Source of the DNA: an uncultured Prevotella sp.
GTDB taxonomy: Bacteria > Bacteroidota > Bacteroidia > Bacteroidales > Bacteroidaceae
Length of the DNA stretch: 64,000 nucleotides
Direction: 5' to 3'
Assembly: GCA_900554695.1 (NCBI GenBank)
Contig: USHV01000001.1
Location: forward strand, 1 to 64,000
The translations under genes were made by a program, and so were the position numbers. The notes beneath the pieces are model-generated. The model saw only the letters and a program-made list of their open reading frames with translations, had not been told where the DNA came from and did not search any database. Below are positions 36,160-43,954 of this stretch, piece by piece. Position 1 is the stretch's first letter. The number at the start of each line of letters is the position of its first letter.

Positions 36160-36396
36160 TTAAAGATGACTATCCCAAACATTGTATCCCTTACTTTCGG
36201 TTGTACCACTTTGGTTCGTCGGATCATATACAACTCCTGTTCCACCCCCATCTTCCGGATTATAAACACCACCGGGCATACCTTCAGTGATGTCATGATG
36301 CTCTTCTCCAAATCCTACCGAAATGGCAAGTAGCGGATTCTCCGCGACAACATGCACCACCTCGATGCATGGCTTAACATAACTCTTTTTCGTCAT
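36160..36396 (-). CDS. Small YVKP...VWD protein 2
   Basis: A 78-residue acidic, Gly-rich protein (MTKKSYVKPCIEVVHVVAEN, then PLLAIS, a Gly/Asp/Glu-rich middle, and YNVWDSHL at the end). It shares YVKP, the AE-x-P-like turn, the [LM]A-x-S step and the Y-[SN]-VWD end with the protein at 14944. Like that protein it directly precedes a large secreted paralogue. Candidate roles are a chaperone or anchor of the large protein, or a secreted peptide; no evidence distinguishes them. Confidence 0.7.
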   Translation of the reverse strand: MTKKSYVKPCIEVVHVVAENPLLAISVGFGEEHHDITEGMPGGVYNPEDGGGTGVVYDPTNQSGTTESKGYNVWDSHL

Positions 36397-36948
36397 AGTT
36401 TAAGAATTAATGATTATTGTATTATAATAGTATATTGCGTAAATTATTTTTATTATTGTGGTTTTTCTATAGTGTCACAAAACTAAACTTTAACTATTAA
36501 CAGCATCATATTTCATAACATTGTCATACAAACCAAGAGCCGTGTTTTTTTATGTTTTAGACTACGCGGCAATCATTATATTACAAAAGTAAGAAGAATT
36601 TTTATATATAGGAACTCCCCCCCCCGCAATATTTTTTAACTTGAATTAAAGTATTTTTATTATATCAGCGTGCATTTTTGGTAAATTTTTCCACCATAAG
36701 CATTAATTATTGTGAACCACCCGGACAGTCATCGGGACACACATGAAATCAAAATATTCTCGACTTTCCCGCACCGGGAAATATATACGCAGGGGAATTT
36801 CAGGACAACAATGCACGCAAGACCTCAATTTCACCGCATAATTAAAAAAAACAAAAACACGAGGCTTTGCTGTCATGTTTGTTTTGTCGTTATGCTCATA
36901 TTTCGTATTTTTGTATAAATTTTTTACGAAACATAAAACCATCATGTC
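36397..36948. other. AT-rich intergenic region with a C9 tract
   Basis: No gene that I can support. A run of nine Cs at 36617-36625 lies between the divergent YVKP cassette 2 and the metallophosphoesterase. Minus-strand -7 candidates are TAGTTTTG (36478-36485) and TACTTTTG (36594-36601), the latter about 15 bp from the C9 tract. Confidence 0.5.
36883..36913 (+). promoter_or_regulatory. Consensus promoter of the metallophosphoesterase gene
   Basis: TTTG at 36883-36886, 19-bp spacer, TATTTTTG at 36906-36913, 35 bp before the start codon. It is a full match to the Bacteroidota consensus. Confidence 0.75.
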
Positions 36949-38022
36949 ATGAAAATAAAGAACCTGATAGTTGCGACAGCAACAATGCTTTGCGCTCTCA
37001 CTGCCAACGCGCAGGACAGAGCCGACCAACAACATCTGACCGACCCCAATTCGTTCTCGATGATCCTGCTCGGCGACCCGCAGGGATACGTGAAATATGA
37101 CATCAACCAACCAATTTTCGAACTCACCACGGCATGGTGTGCCGACAACATAGACAGTCTGCACATCAAGGCGGTGCTGTGCACGGGCGACCTGGTGGAA
37201 CAGAACGAGAACATAGTGAGAAACCGCAAGATGCTCAACCAGACCAGCAAGCAGATGTGGGAATGGGCGTCGCACTGTATGGCACGCCTCGACAACAAGG
37301 TGCCTTACATCATATCGACGGGCAACCACGAATACGGATATGTGAGGGGTGACGAAGGCTTCACGCACTTTCCGGAGTATTTCCCGTTCGAACGCAACAG
37401 CAAATGGGCTGAGTGTGTGGTGAGCGCATTCCCCAACCGCGAGGGAAAAGTGTCGCTCGAGAACGCTGCCTACGAGTTCAGCGACAAGGCGTGGGGCAAG
37501 ATGCTCGTGATAGCAGTGGAATGGGCACCACGCGACGAGGTGCTGAAATGGGCGAAAGACCTTGCCGACAACAAGTATAAGGACCACAAGATAATGCTTC
37601 TGCTCCACTCGTTCCTGTGGGAACGCACCGCCGAACGCACCGAGAACGAGGACTACAAGATACAGCCGCGCAACTACGGACAGGACGTATGGGACAAACT
37701 GGTGTTCCCGTGCAAGAACATAAGATTGGTGATGTGCGGCCATACCGGCAAGCCGGGCGCGTTTGAGGACAACGTGGCTTACCGCAAGGATAAGAACTCG
37801 GCAGGCAAACAGGTGCACCAGATGATGTTCAACGTGCAGACCCTCGGCGGTGGATGGGAAGGCAACGGAGGCGACGGATGGCTCAGAATACTGGAGTTCA
37901 TGCCCGACGGCAAGACTATAAAGGTGAAGACATACTCGCCGCTGTTCGGCATATCGCCATCGACCAAGCACCTCGCACACCGCACGGGCGAGTGCGACCA
38001 GTTCGACATGGTGTGGGACTGA
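36949..38022 (+). CDS. Secreted calcineurin-like metallophosphoesterase
   Basis: A 357-residue protein with a signal peptide (MKIKNLIVATATMLCALTAN, cut near AQ). Metallophosphoesterase motifs in order are LLGDPQ (D-x-Q in place of the usual D-x-H, residue ~43), CTGDLVEQN (G-D-x-x, ~83), STGNHEYGY (GNHE, ~124), LLLHSFLW (H, ~222) and CGHTGKPG (GH-x-G, ~264). This set binds two metal ions and hydrolyses phosphomonoesters or diesters in the periplasm or outside. The substrate is unknown; note the Gln instead of His in the first motif. Confidence 0.85.
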   Translation: MKIKNLIVATATMLCALTANAQDRADQQHLTDPNSFSMILLGDPQGYVKYDINQPIFELTTAWCADNIDSLHIKAVLCTGDLVEQNENIVRNRKMLNQTSKQMWEWASHCMARLDNKVPYIISTGNHEYGYVRGDEGFTHFPEYFPFERNSKWAECVVSAFPNREGKVSLENAAYEFSDKAWGKMLVIAVEWAPRDEVLKWAKDLADNKYKDHKIMLLLHSFLWERTAERTENEDYKIQPRNYGQDVWDKLVFPCKNIRLVMCGHTGKPGAFEDNVAYRKDKNSAGKQVHQMMFNVQTLGGGWEGNGGDGWLRILEFMPDGKTIKVKTYSPLFGISPSTKHLAHRTGECDQFDMVWD

Positions 38023-38145
38023 GAGTTATCACCCCACAACGCCGGTGTTCCATACACGGCGGAATGTCTGCCCAGACGGCGCCCGGCATCACAGAAAACA
38101 GCGCCGCATAGTGCATGAACGACAGGTAAACACTATATATAAGGA

Positions 38146-39570
38146 ATGAGAAAGAAACTGATACTTATATATATAATAATATGTGTGGCATGCGCGGCAA
38201 CAGCGCAAGACGCCGACCGGCGTGCGGGAGAGATGATAAACGGTTCGAGATATTTCGAGCTTGAACGGATGATGCGCACGCCTGAGGCCTCGCAACTGTC
38301 GCCTTTCATGCGACGGCTGGCGTCGGCTCTGACGGCCCACTACTTCAACCGCCCGGCAGAAGCATGCCTGTACATAGACTCGCTGTTGCAGGACAACCAG
38401 GCAGAGTTGGGCACTCAGAGCTTGCTGAGCATGGCTTTCCTCATGGGCCGCGACCTCGCCTCCTCCGGCAAATATGCCGAGGCGGCAAAGTTCATGAACG
38501 ATATGGCGTCGCAGATAAGGGCTCTCGCCGTGCAAAATCAGGCGGCCGACACATCACTTCTGAAGAGCATCACGACCGAAGCTGGCATCTATCGTGCCTA
38601 TGCCGTCGAGGCTCCGTTGTGCCGCCAGCTGCACAAGCCGGGCACATACAGTGCTTCGTTCTACATAGACGAGCGGCTCCACGGTTACCGCCGGGGCGGT
38701 TTCCTGACGGTGACAGGCAGCGTGAACGGCAGGCCTACAGCCATAGCCATTGACACGGGAGCCGGAGTGAACATCGTTCCGCCCGAAGAGGCCGAACGGT
38801 TGGGGCTGCGCTACATTGACGCCGGGATGAAGATGATGGGGCTGGGCGTGCAGACCGGACGCATAGCCATAGCCGACACACTGCGCATAGGGCGCAATAT
38901 GGCGTGGGCAAACGTGCCGTTTGTAGTGGTGGATATAAGGACTGGTAACAGCGAGGCCGACAGAGTGATGGAACGGGGATGGCCGCTGACAATAGGCGTA
39001 CCCATGCTAAACGCCATGAAGGAGATGCAGATAGACTGCGGAAAGCGTGTCATCACCGTGCCCGAAAAGCCTACGCCACGCAATGCTGACGAACCGAACA
39101 TGATGATGAAAGACTCGCGCAACATGACCGTAAGGATAGAAGACGGAGAGGGAAAACCGCTTTTCATGCTCTTCGACACGGGCGACTATTACACGTCGAT
39201 GAACAGCCGCTGGTACAGGGCGCACGAGGATGAGGTGAAAGCCACGGGCGTGGCCGACTCGTTGCGCAAGGCAGGAGTGGGCGGAGTGGAGATGCAGCAC
39301 AGCTACATTCTGCCGTCAATAAGTCTGAAAGTGGGCGGCGCGACGGTCGAAATGGACTCTGTGAACGTGGAGACGGGCATCGACCTGCACACCGGCGAGA
39401 TGATAGCAGCCGGCAGTTCGTCTGTAGGCGGCAACGAACAGACCGAAGACGGATGCATCGGCCTGAACATAATAAACCATTTCGGAAAGATTACGATAAA
39501 CATGCCCGACATGTATCTGCGTTGCGAAGAGCCGGGCAAAGGATACAGACGTGAGTGGCTGTTCGAATAA
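38146..39570 (+). CDS. Secreted retropepsin-like aspartic protease, two DTG domains
   Basis: A 474-residue protein with signal peptide (LIYIIICVACAATAQ). The N-terminal ~180 residues are helical (TPR-like: ARRLASALTAHYFN type pattern). Then come two aspartyl-protease half domains, each with a catalytic triad: AIAIDTGAGVNIV (~residue 200) with a following WPLTIGVPML, and LFMLFDTGDYYTSM (~344) with CIGLNIINHF near the end. Two DTG motifs in one chain would make an intramolecular dimer like pepsin. A shorter relative without the helical part lies at 62915. Probably periplasmic; physiological substrate unknown. Confidence 0.8.
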   Translation: MRKKLILIYIIICVACAATAQDADRRAGEMINGSRYFELERMMRTPEASQLSPFMRRLASALTAHYFNRPAEACLYIDSLLQDNQAELGTQSLLSMAFLMGRDLASSGKYAEAAKFMNDMASQIRALAVQNQAADTSLLKSITTEAGIYRAYAVEAPLCRQLHKPGTYSASFYIDERLHGYRRGGFLTVTGSVNGRPTAIAIDTGAGVNIVPPEEAERLGLRYIDAGMKMMGLGVQTGRIAIADTLRIGRNMAWANVPFVVVDIRTGNSEADRVMERGWPLTIGVPMLNAMKEMQIDCGKRVITVPEKPTPRNADEPNMMMKDSRNMTVRIEDGEGKPLFMLFDTGDYYTSMNSRWYRAHEDEVKATGVADSLRKAGVGGVEMQHSYILPSISLKVGGATVEMDSVNVETGIDLHTGEMIAAGSSSVGGNEQTEDGCIGLNIINHFGKITINMPDMYLRCEEPGKGYRREWLFE

Positions 39571-39591
39571 GAAACGGACAGCCACCCTGCG

Positions 39592-40293
39592 TTATTCAGC
39601 ATCGAGCAGACCGCACAGCTCCTTCATACCCTCGCTCGCACCCTTGGCTATGTGGGTTACGTTGCGAGTTCCGGATGCCATGACAGGCTCGGGGTCGATT
39701 ATGTAAACAGGAACTCCCCTACGGACATACTGCACCAGTCCGGCGGCGGGATAGACATTGAGCGATGTGCCCACGATGACGAACACATCGGCTTGGGACG
39801 CATATTCGGCAGCGACTGATATCATCGGCACCGCCTCGCCGAAGAACACTATGAACGGACGCAGCAGCGAGCCGTCGCCGGCAAGCGTTCCGGGCTTCAC
39901 CTCGCAGTTGTCCGGACCGAGCACCACCTGATAGCGCGGGTCATCGGGGTCGCGACTCGAGCACACCTTGGTGAGTTCGCCGTGCAGGTGTATCACCTTC
40001 GACGATCCGGCACGCTCGTGCAGATTATCCACATTCTGCGTTATCACCGTAACGTCATACTTCTTCTCCAGTTCGTGAATGAGCTTGTGGCCCTCGTTAG
40101 GCTGCGCCGAATACAGCTTTTTGCGCATCATATTATAAAAATTGGTGACCAGCTCAGGGTCGGCCTCCCATCCTTCGTGCGACGCAACCTGCTCCACAGG
40201 ATAATTCTCCCATAGTCCGTCGCTGCCGCGGAACGTCTTGAATCCGCTTTCCACAGACATTCCCGCACCTGTAAGAAACACTATCTTCTTCAT
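39592..40293 (-). CDS. cobB: Sir2-family NAD-dependent protein deacylase
   Basis: A 233-residue sirtuin. Motifs are GAGMSVESGFKTFRGSDGLW (NAD binding, residues ~9-28), TQNVDNLHERAG (~85-96), catalytic His in VIHLHGEL (~102-109), then VIVGTSLNVYPAAGLV and a C-terminal adenosine-binding strand. The zinc-binding cysteines of many sirtuins are missing: only one Cys is visible in the loop (VCSSRDPDDPRYQVV), which suggests a zinc-free sirtuin, as in some bacterial deacylases. It removes acyl groups from lysines using NAD. Convergent with the protease gene (21-bp gap). Confidence 0.9.
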   Translation of the reverse strand: MKKIVFLTGAGMSVESGFKTFRGSDGLWENYPVEQVASHEGWEADPELVTNFYNMMRKKLYSAQPNEGHKLIHELEKKYDVTVITQNVDNLHERAGSSKVIHLHGELTKVCSSRDPDDPRYQVVLGPDNCEVKPGTLAGDGSLLRPFIVFFGEAVPMISVAAEYASQADVFVIVGTSLNVYPAAGLVQYVRRGVPVYIIDPEPVMASGTRNVTHIAKGASEGMKELCGLLDAE

Positions 40294-40536
40294 TGTAACA
40301 ACACTTTTATGACTGTCTGTCAGCTCTCCGCGGCCGATGCGTCTGCGCCATACGGCTCCACACTACGTGACAAGCCAGAAGCACACTATTATTAAAAGAC
40401 CCGCCGCGAATAGCTAATTATCCACAAAAATAGTAATTTTTGCAGAATTATAGCAAAGCTGTCAGATAAAATATGTAACTTTGCGCACTTGAAAAGATAA
40501 ACATATTTTATATATAAAACAACATTCTGACACTAT

Positions 40537-41142
40537 ATGGATAAAGTGAGTTACGCCCTGGGGCTCGGCATAGGCCGCCAACTGTCACAGATGGGAGCTG
40601 ACAGTCTGAACATCGACGATTTCGCACAGGCAATAAAAGACATTCTCGCCGGCAAAGAACCGGCAGTAAGCGATGCCGAAGCACAGACGCTCGTAAAAGA
40701 CTTCTTCGAGAAACAGGAGGCAAAACAGCGCGCCGCTGCTGCCGAGAAGTTCAAAGACACAAAGGAGAAAGGCGAGAAATATCTGGCCGAGAACGCCAAG
40801 AAGGAAGGCGTGGTTACACTGCCCAGCGGACTGCAATACCAGGTAATAAAAGAAGGTAACGGCCGCAAACCGAAAGCCACCGACAAGGTCAAGTGCCACT
40901 ACGAGGGCATGCTCATCGACGGTACGCTCTTTGACAGCTCCATACAGCGCGGCGAACCTGCCACATTCCCGCTCAACGGTGTCATCGCAGGATGGACCGA
41001 AGGACTGCAACTCATGCAGGAAGGTGCGAAATACAGATTCTTCATACCTTACCAGCTGGGTTACGGCGAGCACGGAGCAGGCGCGTCAATACCTCCGTTT
41101 GCAGCTCTCGTATTCGACGTTGAGCTCATCGAGGTGATTTAA
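40537..41142 (+). CDS. FKBP-type peptidyl-prolyl isomerase (FklB-like)
   Basis: A 201-residue protein with an N-terminal dimerisation region (YALGLGIGRQLSQMG, residues ~5-95, helix-rich) and a C-terminal FKBP domain (~105-200). The latter includes YQVIKEGNGRKP, HYEGMLIDGTLFDSS, GVIAGWTEGLQLMQEGAKYR, YQLGYGEHG and FDVELIEVI. No signal peptide, so cytoplasmic, unlike the next two. A TAACTTTG box lies at 40476-40483. It is the first of three FKBP genes in a row. The 3' end overlaps an in-frame upstream ATG of the next gene by one base, but the true start of that gene is 42 bp later. Confidence 0.93.
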   Translation: MDKVSYALGLGIGRQLSQMGADSLNIDDFAQAIKDILAGKEPAVSDAEAQTLVKDFFEKQEAKQRAAAAEKFKDTKEKGEKYLAENAKKEGVVTLPSGLQYQVIKEGNGRKPKATDKVKCHYEGMLIDGTLFDSSIQRGEPATFPLNGVIAGWTEGLQLMQEGAKYRFFIPYQLGYGEHGAGASIPPFAALVFDVELIEVI

Positions 41143-41183
41143 TGCATAAACAAGAGAAAAACAGAATAACGATAAACAAGAAA

Positions 41184-42065
41184 ATGAAAAAAATTACAAT
41201 CGTAGCCGCAATGGCTATCACAGCCGCAGGATTCATGACTTCATGCGGCGACTCTGCATCGAAACCAAATCTGAAAAGCGATGTGGACACAATGAGCTAT
41301 GCTATGGGTATGGCACAGTCGCAGGGACTGAAGGAATACCTCGCACAGATGGAAATAGACACTACCTACATGGACGCTTTCGTTAAAGGTCTGAAAGACG
41401 GTGCTAACGCCGGCGACGACAAGAAGAAGGCAGCCTACTACGCAGGTATCAACATCGGCCAGCAGATTTCAAACAGAATGGTTAAGGGAATCAACCGCGA
41501 AATCTTCGGCAGCGATTCTACAAAGAGCATCTCTATGAAGAACCTCCTCGCAGGATTCATCACAGGTGCAACAGGCAAGAAAGGACTTATGACACCTGAG
41601 CAGGCTCAGCAGGTTGCTCAGATGAAGATGATTCAGATAAGAAGCAAAGCAGTAGCCGAGCAGTACAGCAGCAACAAGAAGGCTTGCGAGAAATGGCTCG
41701 AGGCAAACAAGAAGAAAGCAGGCGTAAAGACTCTGCCTTCAGGTCTCCAGTACAAAGTGATAAAGGAAGGCAACGGTCCTATTCCTAAGGACACATCACT
41801 CGTAAAGGTTCAGTATGAGGGCAAACTCATCGACGGAACAGTATTCGACAGCTCTTACAAGAGAAACAGTCCTGTGACAATGCGCGCCAACCAGGTAATC
41901 AGAGGATGGACCGAGGCACTCACACGCATGCCTGCCGGATCTGTATGGGAAGTTTACATTCCTCAGGACCTTGCTTACGGCGACCGCGAGCAGGCACAGA
42001 TCAAACCTTTCTCAGCTTTGATTTTCAAGATCGAGCTTCTCGAGGTTGATCCGAAAAACAAATAA
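41184..42065 (+). CDS. FKBP-type peptidyl-prolyl isomerase lipoprotein (FkpA-like)
   Basis: A 293-residue lipoprotein. The start at 41184 begins a signal peptide with lipobox (MKKITIVAAMAITAAGFMTS, then CGDSA). The reading frame is open 14 codons upstream, but those codons lack signal character. An N-terminal helical dimerisation region (MSYAMGMAQSQGLKEYLAQM) is followed by a C-terminal FKBP domain (~185-290: YKVIKEGNGPIP, QYEGKLIDGTVFDSS, IRGWTEALTRMPAG). It assists folding of outer-membrane or periplasmic proteins. It lies 41 bp after the cytoplasmic FKBP gene and shares a strand with the third FKBP. Confidence 0.92.
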   Translation: MKKITIVAAMAITAAGFMTSCGDSASKPNLKSDVDTMSYAMGMAQSQGLKEYLAQMEIDTTYMDAFVKGLKDGANAGDDKKKAAYYAGINIGQQISNRMVKGINREIFGSDSTKSISMKNLLAGFITGATGKKGLMTPEQAQQVAQMKMIQIRSKAVAEQYSSNKKACEKWLEANKKKAGVKTLPSGLQYKVIKEGNGPIPKDTSLVKVQYEGKLIDGTVFDSSYKRNSPVTMRANQVIRGWTEALTRMPAGSVWEVYIPQDLAYGDREQAQIKPFSALIFKIELLEVDPKNK

Positions 42066-42097
42066 TTCAGACAAGTTCAGAGACTGAAAAAAATAAC

Positions 42098-42137
42098 AGG
42101 GCGGCATTTCTTTTCAAAAAGAGAGTCCGCCCTTTTA
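42098..42137 (+). terminator. Terminator between FKBP 2 and FKBP 3
   Basis: AGGGCGG (42098-42104) and CCGCCCT (42127-42133) form a perfect stem with a 22-nt loop, followed by TTTT. Confidence 0.75.
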
Positions 42138-42182
42138 ATGAAGCAATAATTCTTATAACTAAATAAACATTTTAATATTAAG

Positions 42183-43181
42183 ATGAAAAAGATTTTATTG
42201 CTCGCCGTGATAATGATGGCGACAGCAGTCTGCGGAGCTACTCCAGACAAAAAGGAAAAGAAAAAGAAGAAAGACGATACCGAACAGAAGGTCGAGCCTA
42301 TCAAGCTCTTGTCAGCATCAGACTCACTCAGCTATGCTGCCGGAATGACCGCTACACGTGGTCTGATAGCCTACCTCCAGCAGCAATACGGTGTCGATAC
42401 AGCCTACATCAAGGATTTCATCGAGGGCTACAAAGAGGCTACCAACAAATTCGACGACCCGAAATACGTCGCTCGCAACGCCGGAACACAGATAGCACGC
42501 ATGGTGGACGAGCGCATTCTGCCGTCAACCGAGAAACAGTTTGAGGGCACATCATACACCATCAACCCTGATGTATTCAACGCAGCATTCATCGACGGTG
42601 TGGAAAACGACACCACAATAATGAGCTCAAAGTACGCTGCCAAGAAATACACCGACATCAGCGAGGTGGAGATGAAGCGCAAGGAGGAAGCCTACAAGAG
42701 CGAGAACGAGGCATGGCTCAAGACCAACGCCACCAAAGAAGGCGTGAAGACAACCGAGAGCGGACTCCAATATAAAGTGATAACAGAAGGCACAGGCGAG
42801 AAACCGAAGGCTACAGATAAGGTGAAAGTGAAATATGAAGGCAAGCTGATTGACGGTACCGAGTTCGACAGCTCATACAAACGCAAGCCCGACACCACCA
42901 CATTCAGAGCCGACCAGGTGATCAAGGGATGGACCGAAGCCCTCACCATGATGCCTGTAGGCAGTAAGTGGGAGCTCTACATACCGCAGGAACTGGGTTA
43001 CGGAGCACGTCAGGCAGGCAAAATCAAACCTTACTCCACACTTATATTCACCGTTGAACTCGTAGGCATTGAGAAGACTCAACCGGCTGCCGAAGGCACA
43101 AAGGCCAAAGGCACAAAGACTACCAAGGCCACAACTACAAAGACAACGGCTAAGAAACCGGCTGTGATCAAAAAGAAATAA
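42183..43181 (+). CDS. Secreted FKBP-type peptidyl-prolyl isomerase with Lys/Thr tail
   Basis: A 332-residue exported FKBP (MKKILLLAVIMMATAVCGA signal, cut near residue 19). It has a charged linker (KKEKKKKKDDTEQK), a helical dimerisation part (LSYAAGMTATRGLIAYLQQQ) and a C-terminal FKBP domain at ~190-295 (YKVITEGTGEKP, KYEGKLIDGTEFDSS, IKGWTEALTMMPVG, IPQELGYGARQ). The last ~40 residues are a Lys/Thr/Ala-rich tail of tandem TKxTK-like steps. Probably periplasmic. It is a separate transcript by the terminators on both sides. Confidence 0.92.
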   Translation: MKKILLLAVIMMATAVCGATPDKKEKKKKKDDTEQKVEPIKLLSASDSLSYAAGMTATRGLIAYLQQQYGVDTAYIKDFIEGYKEATNKFDDPKYVARNAGTQIARMVDERILPSTEKQFEGTSYTINPDVFNAAFIDGVENDTTIMSSKYAAKKYTDISEVEMKRKEEAYKSENEAWLKTNATKEGVKTTESGLQYKVITEGTGEKPKATDKVKVKYEGKLIDGTEFDSSYKRKPDTTTFRADQVIKGWTEALTMMPVGSKWELYIPQELGYGARQAGKIKPYSTLIFTVELVGIEKTQPAAEGTKAKGTKTTKATTTKTTAKKPAVIKKK

Positions 43182-43225
43182 GACGGTAAACATGTGGCAA
43201 GCGCCACACACCGACACACCTATAC

Positions 43226-43269
43226 AGACCCGGACGCTACAACAAAAATGCAGTGTCCGGGTCTTTTTA
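43226..43269 (+). terminator. Terminator of the third FKBP gene
   Basis: AGACCCGGAC (43226-43235) and GTCCGGGTCT (43255-43264) form a perfect 10-bp stem followed by TTTTT. Confidence 0.85.
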
Positions 43270-43324
43270 ATATGGAGAAACATGTCACATTGTTAAAATA
43301 TAAAGATTTTTATCACACATTTTG

Positions 43325-43355
43325 TTGCACATATCACCAAAATTAACTACATTTG
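43325..43355 (+). promoter_or_regulatory. Promoter of the Lrp/AsnC gene
   Basis: TTG at 43325-43327, 20-bp spacer, TACATTTG at 43348-43355, 31 bp before the start codon. Confidence 0.55.
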
Positions 43356-43386
43356 CTAACATTATGTAAAATCAAAGCAGATTAAA

Positions 43387-43851
43387 ATGGAAAAAATAGA
43401 CAAACTTGACAAGAAAATACTTGGCATACTTTCTAAGAATGCCCGAATACCTTTCAAAGACGTTGCAGCCGAATGTGGCGTCTCAAGAGCAGCCATACAC
43501 CAGCGCGTACAGCATCTCGTAGAAGACGGAGTGATAACAGGCAGCGGATTCGATGTCAATCCTAAGAGCATCGGATATTCCACATGCACATACGTCGGAC
43601 TGAACCTCGAACGCGGAAGCATGTACAAGAATGTCGTACAGCGTCTTATCAACATACCCGAGATAGTGGAATGTCACTTCACCACAGGTCCTTACACCAT
43701 GCTTGTGAAGCTGTATGCACGCGACAACGAACAGCTCATGGACCTGCTCAACAACCAGATGCAGACCATTCCGGGAGTCGTTTCCACCGAAACACTTATT
43801 TCTCTCGAGCAAAGTATAAAGAGAGAGATACCGGTACACATCGAAGAATAA
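43387..43851 (+). CDS. Lrp/AsnC-family transcriptional regulator
   Basis: A 154-residue regulator. The N-terminal winged helix-turn-helix (LDKKILGILSKNARIPFKDV, then CGVSRAAIHQRVQHLVEDGVI) is followed by the RAM/AsnC ligand-binding domain (EIVECHFTTGPYTMLVKLYA, VVSTETLISLEQS). Such proteins form dimers to octamers and sense amino acids. The next genes encode a glutamine-amidotransferase/dipeptidase fusion and an M28 peptidase-fold enzyme, so amino acid or peptide sensing is a natural hypothesis. A GC-rich inverted repeat (43859-43867 with 43898-43906) follows and could attenuate read-through. Confidence 0.92.
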   Translation: MEKIDKLDKKILGILSKNARIPFKDVAAECGVSRAAIHQRVQHLVEDGVITGSGFDVNPKSIGYSTCTYVGLNLERGSMYKNVVQRLINIPEIVECHFTTGPYTMLVKLYARDNEQLMDLLNNQMQTIPGVVSTETLISLEQSIKREIPVHIEE

Positions 43852-43954
43852 TACACACGCCTGCGGGACATACCGACAATGCAGGAGACATCAATGACCC
43901 GCAGGCTTGAACATACTTTTATCTTTCCTGCATGCAAAATTCTTCTCGCAAGAA

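Noticed and set aside
36703..37980. 425-codon open frame antisense to the metallophosphoesterase
   Set aside because: Shadow frame; the plus frame has a signal peptide and metal motifs.
43859..43906. Terminator after the Lrp/AsnC gene
   Set aside because: The 9-bp stem is perfect but the loop is 30 nt and no T-run follows; left as a possible attenuator only.
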